The notes below the pieces were generated by a model that worked only from the letters and a program-made list of their open reading frames with translations, was not told where the DNA came from and did not search any database. A stretch of 7,967 nt of DNA, taken from the NCBI GenBank assembly GCA_030633185.1, contig DAOVTG010000113.1, positions 1 through 7,967 on the forward strand, written 5' to 3'. This stretch comes from Deltaproteobacteria bacterium (GTDB lineage: Bacteria; Desulfobacterota; Anaeroferrophillalia; Anaeroferrophillales; Tharpellaceae). The position numbers and the translations under genes were made by a program. Positions 1 to 5,868 of this stretch are shown here, in pieces (within the stretch, counting starts at the first letter, position 1; each line of letters starts with the position of its first letter).

Positions 1-1
1 C

Positions 2-394
2 ATGCATGAACTCGGAGTCTGGGTCGAGGTGACTACTCTAATTATTCCAGGTCTCAATGATTCAAAAGAAGAATTGCGTGATATCGCCAAGTTTATCAAA
101 AGCGTCTCTCCTGCCATACCCTGGCATGTGACCGCATTTTATCCTACCTTCAAGATGTTGGATCGAGAGCCCACACCTGCGGCGACCCTGCACATGGCCA
201 GGGGAATCGGCCTTGAAGAAGGATTGCGCTTTGTCTATGAGGGCAATATTCCCGGCAAGGGAGGAGAAAACAGCTACTGTCCGGCCTGCGGTGAGGAGTT
301 GATCAATCGCTTTGGTTTTAGTATTCGGCACAATCGCTTGAGTAAAGGACGATGCGGCAAATGCGATGAACTGATTGAAGGGGTATGGAGCTAA
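2..394 (+). CDS. amrS: AmmeMemoRadiSam system radical SAM enzyme, C-terminal part (5' end outside window)
   Basis: This is the final ~130 residues of a radical SAM protein. The reading frame is open to the left edge, so the Met at position 2 is probably internal. The family is about 330-340 residues long, and the CxxxCxxC iron-sulfur motif would lie upstream of the window. Visible here are a GLNDS-EEL segment, PWHVTAFYPTFKM, the run TP-ATLHMA-GIGLEEGLRFVYEGN, and a C-terminal zinc-ribbon-like pair, CPAC and CGKC, ending in IEGVW. This order is characteristic of the enzyme encoded with the AMMECR1 and Memo proteins in many archaea and anaerobic bacteria (COG1180-related, PflA-like). Its biochemical reaction is not established to my knowledge. 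Neither an AMMECR1 nor a Memo gene lies downstream here, so any such partner must be to the left or elsewhere. The family call is firm; function is not shown by the sequence. Confidence 0.85.
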   Translation: MHELGVWVEVTTLIIPGLNDSKEELRDIAKFIKSVSPAIPWHVTAFYPTFKMLDREPTPAATLHMARGIGLEEGLRFVYEGNIPGKGGENSYCPACGEELINRFGFSIRHNRLSKGRCGKCDELIEGVWS

Positions 395-431
395 AGCGGG
401 CTTCGCACAGTGTTTAACTAACAAATATTTC

Positions 432-791
432 ATGAGAAGGCTGGATGGCAAAGAAAAAAACAACCGTCTTACAATCACCATTATCTATGACAATGAAGCC
501 CGAGGCCATGAGCTTCAGACTGACTGGGGGTTCTCCTGCCTGGTTCAGGCGTATGGCAGAAAAATCCTGTTTGATACCGGCGCAAGAGGCGATATCCTTT
601 TTGCAAACATGAAAAAATTACATATCGATCCTGGTGAAATTGACGAAGTCTTTATTTCCCATGGTCATTGGGATCACATCGGCGGACTTGCCGATTTTCT
701 CAAGATAAATCCGGTCAAAGTTTTTATTCCCGGAGGAGTGGGTCAGGTAATTGAAGTCACCGACCCTCGTCATCATTTGATGGCGTCGTAA
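432..791 (+). pseudogene. Metallo-beta-lactamase-fold hydrolase, N-terminal half, truncated by inserted element
   Basis: The 119-residue frame carries a clear MBL-fold N-terminus: LTITIIYDNEA at 13-23, WGFSCLV at 32-38, ILFDTG at 45-50, and the metal-binding motif SHGHWDHIGGL (His77, His79, Asp81, His82). It resembles the COG1237-type 'metal-dependent hydrolase, beta-lactamase superfamily II' proteins, which are usually about 250-280 residues. The remaining metal ligands and the C-terminal half are absent. The stop TAA (789-791) lies inside the terminal repeat of the 777-912 element, and no recognisable continuation follows at 913. The ATG at 432 has no Shine-Dalgarno sequence. A better start is ATG at 445, preceded by GAGAAGG four bases away, but it is one frame off and would need one more A in the A7 run at 454-460. 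It is most likely a dead gene. Substrate unknown. Confidence 0.75.
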
Positions 792-912
792 AAAGTCCAC
801 AAAGTCCTTAAATCGTCATTCCGGCGAAAGCCGGAATCCAGTTAATTCATTAACTTCTGGATACCGGCTTTCGCCGGTATGACGGTTATGAAACTTTTTA
901 CGAAGCCATCAA
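777..912. repeat. 136-bp MITE-like inverted-repeat element with nested hairpins
   Basis: The ends are 20-bp terminal inverted repeats (777-796 and 893-912) that match at 19 of 20 positions; the core reads TTGATGGC-TCGTAAAAAGT. Inside lies a second, 28-bp inverted repeat (814-841 and 857-884) with two mismatches and a 15-base AT-rich loop. Each 28-bp arm is itself a small hairpin, CCGGC-GAAA-GCCGG on the left and CCGGC-TTTC-GCCGG on the right. There is no coding capacity, so any mobilisation would need a transposase elsewhere. Similar 'GTCATTCCGGCGAAAGCCGGAAT' repeats are common in deltaproteobacterial genomes (from memory). No target-site duplication is evident at the boundaries. It interrupts the hydrolase reading frame and lies between two converging transcription units, where the RNA could also fold and hinder read-through. 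Confidence 0.85.
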
Positions 913-970
913 GGCACAAAGGATAACTTCACGTACGACACTCAATTAAGTGATCTATCGACCTCTTAAA

Positions 971-1174
971 TCACTCTTTTTTCCCCATCAATGCCTGAAT
1001 CAAATCCATGGGCAGGGGAAAAACAATGGTGGTAGAGTTTTCATTGGAGATATCGTTTAAGGTCTGCAAATAGCGAAGCTGCAGGGCCTGGGGGTTTTGG
1101 GATATAAGGAGGGTGATAAGAAGCACGACTCTGAGGATAGCGAAAAAAACCAGGGAGCGAAAGGTTTTTCCCAT
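971..1174 (-). pseudogene. Slipin/stomatin-like C-terminal remnant fused to a hydrophobic N-terminus
   Basis: The 67-residue frame falls into two parts. Residues ~1-24 (MGKTFRSLVFF...) are a basic start followed by a strongly hydrophobic stretch, like a signal peptide or single membrane anchor. Residues ~25-67 read NPQALQLRYLQTL, then NENSTTIVFPLPMDLI, the signature C-terminus of bacterial slipins (SPFH/band 7 family, normally ~250 residues). The SPFH domain and coiled coil are missing, and neither other frame of 1097-1174 encodes them. The start is ATG at 1174, 24 bases after the typA stop, with AAGGTGAT immediately before it. It could therefore be translated as a small membrane peptide at the end of the typA transcript. 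Most likely it is a deletion product, possibly joining the start of an nfeD-type gene, commonly paired with slipins, to the slipin end; that origin is inferred. It is not a functional slipin. Confidence 0.7.
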
Positions 1175-1198
1175 ATCACCTTTTTCTACCTGAAAGGC

Positions 1199-3025
1199 TC
1201 ACACTTTCTTACTTCGGTCAGCCCGTTTGCGATCAACCTCTCTGAGCAATCTTTTGCGCAGACGGATAAAATTGGGCGTAACTTCGACGAGTTCGTCATC
1301 GTTGACAAACTCCAGGGACTGTTCGAGAGAGAGTTTGACCGGCGGGGTCAAAACAATATTCTCATCCGTACCCGAAGCCCGCATATTGGTGAGTTGCTTG
1401 CCTTTAGTCGGATTGACGGCAAGATCATTACCTCGAGAGTGAATACCGATAATCTGGCCTTCGTAAACTTTGACATTGGCCTCGATCACCAGACGACCAC
1501 GCTCCTGCAAATTAAAAAGGGCAAAGCCCAGAACCTTACCGGCCAACATCGAAACTAGGACGCCATTCTGCCTGACGCCAAATTCTCCTGCCAGTTGAGG
1601 GCCGTAATGATCGAATATATGATTCATAATCCCGGTGCCGGAGGTCAACGTCATAAATTGAGAGCGGAAACCGATCAGGCTCCGCGAAGGCACAATAAAA
1701 TCGAGCCGTACCCGGCCCTTGCCATCGGGCCGCAGATTGGTCACTTCCGCTTTGCGTTCACCCAGGCTTTCCATAACCCCGCCCTGGTGCTGTTCTTCGC
1801 AATCGATAACCAGGATTTCAAAAGGTTCCTGTTTGACTCCATCAATCTCCTTAATAATGACCTCAGGCCGGGAGACGCCCATCTCATAACCTTCGCGCCG
1901 CATCTTTTCGATCAGCACCGAAAGATGAAGTTCACCACGCCCGGAGACGATAAAACGATCCGTACTACTCCCCTGATCGACCCGCAAAGCGACATCGTGT
2001 ATAAGTTCATGTTCTAAGCGGTCTTTAAGATTACGGCTAGTGACATATTTACCATCAAGTCCGGCAAAGGGTGAGTCATTGACCTGAAAAGTCATACTGA
2101 CCGTGGGCTCATCCACAGTCAAAGGCGGCAGAGCTTCGGGAACGTCAGGCGCACAAACCGTATCGGAGATCTTTAAGCTGTCAATCCCGCTGATACTGAC
2201 TACGTCCCCGGCCACAGCCTCCTCAATTTCACTTCGTTCAAGACCAAGATGCCCCATAACCGAAAGGATCTTAGCTTGACGCTGACCGCCGTCACGATCT
2301 ATGACGACCACCTGCATCGGGGTTCGCACCCGCCCCCGCTGCACCCGACCGAGACCGATAACCCCAATATAGCTGCTGTAATCAAGGGCACAAATTTGCA
2401 TCTGAAAAGGCCCTTCGGTATCAACTTGAGGGGGTTTCACCTTATCAATAATAAGTTGTAACAACGGCGTCATATCACTGCCGATGGCGTTCATCTCTAA
2501 ACCGGAAATACCTTTTGTGGCCGAAGTGTAGATCACCGGAAAATCGAGCTGTTCATCGCTGGCACCAAGACGGCCAAAGAGATCAAAAACCTGATCCACA
2601 ACCCAGTCGGGCCGAGCCTCGGGACGATCAATTTTGTTGACTACAATAATCGGATTAAGCCCCGCTTTGAAAGCCTTCTGGGTTACAAAACGGGTTTGCG
2701 GCATCGGCCCTTCGACGGCATCAACTAAGAGCAAAACCGAATCCACCATCGACAAGATACGTTCGACCTCGCCGCCAAAATCGGCATGCCCCGGCGTATC
2801 AACAATATTAATATGGCAGTCGTGCCATTTGATCGCCGTACTCTTTGCCAGAATGGTGATACCGCGTTCGCGTTCCTGGTCGTTGGAGTCCATAATCCGT
2901 TCTTTACCGACATCGCGCCGACTTAAGGTTCCGGATTGTTGTAAAAGACAATCAACTAACGTCGTCTTACCGTGATCAACATGAGCAATAATCGCAATAT
3001 TTCTTAAATTTTTTCCACTATTCAA
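1199..3025 (-). CDS. typA: Translational GTPase TypA/BipA
   Basis: This is a ribosome-associated GTPase of the EF-G/LepA class, involved in ribosome assembly and stress or low-temperature adaptation. From the chosen start it has 608 residues, the usual length (~605-615). Visible G motifs are AHVDHGKT (14-21), RGITI (54-58), DTPGH (76-80), NKID (130-133) and SAT (168-170). The EF-G-like domains II, III and V and the TypA-specific C-terminus follow, with PPVKLSLEQSLEF, DDELVEVTP and RLRKRLL near the end. The start is read as TTG at 3025, giving MNSGKNLRNIAIIAH, which matches the normal N-terminus of the family. AAAAGG lies nine bases upstream (3035-3040). An in-frame ATG at 3199 would add 58 residues encoded through a terminator-like hairpin and the end of the preceding gene; it is rejected. 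The gene is intact. Its promoter is not clear; it probably lies at 3041-3180 if the hairpin stops upstream transcription. Confidence 0.96.
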   Translation of the reverse strand: MNSGKNLRNIAIIAHVDHGKTTLVDCLLQQSGTLSRRDVGKERIMDSNDQERERGITILAKSTAIKWHDCHINIVDTPGHADFGGEVERILSMVDSVLLLVDAVEGPMPQTRFVTQKAFKAGLNPIIVVNKIDRPEARPDWVVDQVFDLFGRLGASDEQLDFPVIYTSATKGISGLEMNAIGSDMTPLLQLIIDKVKPPQVDTEGPFQMQICALDYSSYIGVIGLGRVQRGRVRTPMQVVVIDRDGGQRQAKILSVMGHLGLERSEIEEAVAGDVVSISGIDSLKISDTVCAPDVPEALPPLTVDEPTVSMTFQVNDSPFAGLDGKYVTSRNLKDRLEHELIHDVALRVDQGSSTDRFIVSGRGELHLSVLIEKMRREGYEMGVSRPEVIIKEIDGVKQEPFEILVIDCEEQHQGGVMESLGERKAEVTNLRPDGKGRVRLDFIVPSRSLIGFRSQFMTLTSGTGIMNHIFDHYGPQLAGEFGVRQNGVLVSMLAGKVLGFALFNLQERGRLVIEANVKVYEGQIIGIHSRGNDLAVNPTKGKQLTNMRASGTDENIVLTPPVKLSLEQSLEFVNDDELVEVTPNFIRLRKRLLREVDRKRADRSKKV

Positions 3026-3034
3026 AATCGTAAA

Positions 3035-3040
3035 CCTTTT
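3035..3040 (-). promoter_or_regulatory. Ribosome binding site deciding the TTG start of typA
   Basis: AAAAGG on the - strand stands nine bases before TTG 3025. It supports the TTG over the distant ATG at 3199, and the protein so defined begins exactly where TypA homologues begin. Confidence 0.7.
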
Positions 3041-3076
3041 AAACTCAAATGAACGAGCCTTGTTTAAAAGTTCCAG

Positions 3077-3115
3077 AAAAAAGCTGGGGACAGATCTTTG
3101 TGACCTGTCCCCAGC
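3077..3115 (-). terminator. Hairpin plus T6 tract downstream of the P-type ATPase gene (CTGGGGACAG repeat)
   Basis: The arms GCTGGGGACAG (3083-3093) and CTGTCCCCAGC (3105-3115) form a perfect 11-bp stem, with two further pairs possible after an A/C mismatch. Read on the - strand, the stem is followed by TTTTTT (3077-3082), as in an intrinsic terminator. It lies 67 bases after the ATPase stop and 57 bases before the typA start. Nine A/T bases also flank the other side, but in + transcription these would be A residues after the stem, so termination is expected only on the - strand. The same GGGGACAG palindrome occurs as a dispersed REP-like repeat in many deltaproteobacteria (from memory), so it may be a mobile repeat acting as a terminator. 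Confidence 0.65.
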
Positions 3116-3182
3116 AAAAAAAAATAATTTTAATATGTCCTCAATCAGCGAGCGCGGAGGTAACACCTTACAACCTAAATAG

Positions 3183-5819
3183 TCAAGCAAAATCGCCAAA
3201 GGTTTTTTTGAGGGCTTGATAAAGCAGAAAAATCAGATAAAAAACCAAGCCTCCAGAAAGTAATTTTACAATATCGACAAAGTTTAAGGGTGAGAGCTTG
3301 AAATAGAAGGCCATGGGGGTATACATCAAGATCCCCTGGAGCACGATCGAGAAGATTACGGCACCCCAAACCCAGGCGTTGCTAAAGAACGGTACATCAT
3401 ATTCGCGGCGAATAATAAAGACCAGAACCATCTCATAGAGAACGACAAAATTAAACACCATAGTTCGCGCTTTGGTAATTTCGCTTTCAAGCAACGAGGC
3501 TCCGCCGGTCAGGCGAAAAACAATTAGGGCAATCAGGGTTCCGGCCACTCCTAAAACCGTAATCAGGGCCAGCTTTCGTCCGGTCAGAATTGATTCATCC
3601 CGGCTTTTTGGAGGACGGCGCATGATATTACGGCCATAACCATCAACGCTGAAAGCCAGAGCTGGAGCCCCATCAGTCACCATATTGATCCAGAGCAGCA
3701 TAACCGCCGTCAACGGCAGATTCCAACCCAACAAGACCGCCAGAAAGATGATCAGAACCTCACCTAAGTTACCGGAGAGCAGCAACATAATCGATTTCTG
3801 GATATTATCATAGATGCCCCTGCCCTCCTCGATAGCGTTAACAATATGCGTAAAGCTGTCATCCAGCAGAACAAAGTCGGCCGCCTCTTTGGCAACGTCG
3901 GTGCCGCTGCCGACGGCGATGCCGATATTGGCTTTTTTCAAAGCCGGAGCGTCATTAACCCCGTCGCCGGTCATGGCCACGGTATGACCTAAATCCTGGA
4001 GGATGGAAACGATGCGCTGCTTATGTTCGGGAATCACCCGAGCGAAGATATTGGTGCCGTTTTTTAGCCGTTCACGTAGTTCATCATCGTTTAAGTCCGC
4101 CATCTCCATACCGGTTAAAACTTCGCCCTCGATGCCGACCTCTTTACCTATGGCTCTGGCGGTTTCGCGATAATCACCGGTAATCATAATCACCCTGATT
4201 CCCGCAGCATATGTCTTTATAATCGCTTGGCGAACATCGGGGCGAGGCGGGTCAACCATGGCCTGGAGACCGATGAAAATCAGATCACTTTCGGTAGCCG
4301 GGCCATTTGTTTTTTCGCTATCAAGATCGCTGCAGGCAAAAGCCAGTACCCGCATCGCCTGACTGGCATAAAGATCGTTTTGAGCTATAATTAAATCTCT
4401 TAATTTATCATTTAAAGGAACCACGTCACCGTCAAGGAAAACCCGAGTCGAAATCTCAATAATGGCATCAGGTGCCCCCTTAACATAGAGCCTGGCTCCA
4501 TCCTTTTCCTCCATCAGCACGCTCATCCGTTTGCGCAAGCCATCAAAAGGAATTTCATCAAGACGTTGACCATAATGGTGACAGTCAACTTTTTCGGCAC
4601 TGATGAGCAGGGCGATCTCGGTGGGATCACCTCTGGTTTCGAAGCCCGATTCCTCTTTTTTGATAACCGCATCATTACAGGCAGTCCCGGCTAAAAAGAG
4701 CAGTTTTTCAACCGGACAAAGCTTTTCATGGGCCGGAGCCGCCTCCAGCGACAACTCCTGTTTCAAAGTCCAGGCCAGGCGTACCGTCATCTGATTACAG
4801 GTCAGAGTGCCGGTTTTGTCGGTACAGATCACATCGCAGCTGCCCAGGGTTTCAACCGAAGCCAAGCGGCGTACCAGAGCTTTACGCCGCAAGAGGCGTT
4901 TAACCCCAATACTCAAGGCAATGGTTACAACGGCAGGCAGAGCCGTCGGGACTGCGGCCACCGCCAGACTGATAGCTATAAAAGCAAAAGCAATCAGAGA
5001 ATCACGGCTGATCGTCTGTAAAAGCAAAAACTCTTTGCCGCAGGAGAGCATCATAACCAGAACGCAAATTATAATTATGGCAACGCCTAAACGCCGACCG
5101 AAACGATCCAGTCGTCGTTGCAGCGGCGTCAACTCCTCGACCGCCGTCTCAACCAGATCGGCAATAACCCCAATCTCAGTCTTCATACCGGTGGCCACGA
5201 CCACGGCCCGGGCTCGGCCGCTGACCACCGAGGTTGAAGAAAAGAGCATATTCTTCTGGTCGGCGATCTGCAAAGATTCTTTAAGAACGGAGCTCTCTTT
5301 GTTGACCGGCAGGCTCTCGCCAGTCAATGCCGCCTCTTCTACTAAAAGACGATTGGCTGCAATAATCCGGGCATCGGCCGGAACCTTGTCACCGGCAGCA
5401 AGCGAAATGATATCACCTGGCACCAGGGAACCCGATTTAACACTCTGCCAGACGCCGTCACGCAAAACCGTCGCCATCACCTTCGTCATCTCTTTTAAGG
5501 CAGCCAGTGACCGGGCGGCACCGTACTCCTGAAAAAATCCGATCAGAGCATTGATCAAAACAATGACAATGATTATCAAAGAGTCGACATACTCCCCGAT
5601 GGCCAAGGCAAAGGCTACAGCAAACAAGAGGATGTAGATGATAAAACTTTTAAACTGATCGATAAACAGCAATAACGGACTCGGTGGCGGAGCTTCCCGC
5701 AACCGGTTCGAACCATAACGCCGCCGACGCTCTAAAACCTCGGATTGAGTTAATCCGCTTTCGTCACAGGCAAGATATTCGAAAAGCTCTTCTTTGGATT
5801 GGCGATAGTAGGGTATCAT
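3183..5819 (-). CDS. P-type (P2A, Ca2+-ATPase-like) cation-transporting ATPase with unusual M4 motif
   Basis: This 878-residue inner-membrane pump couples ATP hydrolysis to cation export. It is complete: an N-terminal cation-ATPase domain (1-50), M1-M2 (~52-97), an actuator domain with TGES (166-169), M3-M4 (~245-305), the phosphorylation site DKTGTLT (Asp334), a nucleotide domain with GDPTE (397-401) and KGAP (447-450), TGD (547-549), the hinge TGDGVND (617-623), then M5-M10. By comparison with SERCA, the cation-site residues Asn684 and Glu687 in M5 (SGNLGE), Asn712, Thr715 and Asp716 in M6 (NMVTDG), and Glu796 in M8 are kept. The M4 motif, normally PEGLP, is PTALP (291-295), so Thr292 replaces the site-II glutamate. 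Ca2+ is the default family guess, but this change makes ion and stoichiometry uncertain. The start at ATG 5819 has AGGA twelve bases upstream. It lies 49 bases downstream of yejF with no terminator between, so co-transcription is likely. Confidence 0.93.
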   Translation of the reverse strand: MIPYYRQSKEELFEYLACDESGLTQSEVLERRRRYGSNRLREAPPPSPLLLFIDQFKSFIIYILLFAVAFALAIGEYVDSLIIIVIVLINALIGFFQEYGAARSLAALKEMTKVMATVLRDGVWQSVKSGSLVPGDIISLAAGDKVPADARIIAANRLLVEEAALTGESLPVNKESSVLKESLQIADQKNMLFSSTSVVSGRARAVVVATGMKTEIGVIADLVETAVEELTPLQRRLDRFGRRLGVAIIIICVLVMMLSCGKEFLLLQTISRDSLIAFAFIAISLAVAAVPTALPAVVTIALSIGVKRLLRRKALVRRLASVETLGSCDVICTDKTGTLTCNQMTVRLAWTLKQELSLEAAPAHEKLCPVEKLLFLAGTACNDAVIKKEESGFETRGDPTEIALLISAEKVDCHHYGQRLDEIPFDGLRKRMSVLMEEKDGARLYVKGAPDAIIEISTRVFLDGDVVPLNDKLRDLIIAQNDLYASQAMRVLAFACSDLDSEKTNGPATESDLIFIGLQAMVDPPRPDVRQAIIKTYAAGIRVIMITGDYRETARAIGKEVGIEGEVLTGMEMADLNDDELRERLKNGTNIFARVIPEHKQRIVSILQDLGHTVAMTGDGVNDAPALKKANIGIAVGSGTDVAKEAADFVLLDDSFTHIVNAIEEGRGIYDNIQKSIMLLLSGNLGEVLIIFLAVLLGWNLPLTAVMLLWINMVTDGAPALAFSVDGYGRNIMRRPPKSRDESILTGRKLALITVLGVAGTLIALIVFRLTGGASLLESEITKARTMVFNFVVLYEMVLVFIIRREYDVPFFSNAWVWGAVIFSIVLQGILMYTPMAFYFKLSPLNFVDIVKLLSGGLVFYLIFLLYQALKKTFGDFA

Positions 5820-5868
5820 TGTTTGTTAATTTCCTGATTTGAGCTAACTCTCTGACATTTAGGAAAAA

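Noticed and set aside
62..481. A 139-codon open frame on the - strand over the radical SAM and hydrolase genes.
   Set aside because: Both genes on the + strand have clear family motifs over the same bases; the antisense frame has none.
1..791. The radical SAM enzyme and MBL-fold gene as parts of a new two-gene system.
   Set aside because: The hydrolase is truncated and perhaps frameshifted, and the co-orientation with a 37-base gap alone does not show a functional link.
777..912. The nested inverted repeats as a CRISPR unit or riboswitch.
   Set aside because: There are no spaced direct repeats, no downstream gene in the right place to be controlled, and the terminal inverted repeats fit a mobile element better.
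1595..2017. Open frames on the + strand across typA (also 1097-1558, 2249-2461 and 2634-2975).
   Set aside because: All are antisense to conserved TypA domains and resemble no protein.
3026..3199. A 58-residue N-terminal extension of TypA from ATG 3199.
   Set aside because: It would overlap the ATPase stop region and be encoded through the terminator hairpin, has no similarity to TypA, and TTG 3025 with AAAAGG upstream gives the normal family N-terminus.
4807..5532. A 241-codon open frame on the + strand.
   Set aside because: It lies antisense inside the conserved P-type ATPase gene, is Arg/Ser/Thr-rich, and shows no family motif; it is a shadow of the real gene.
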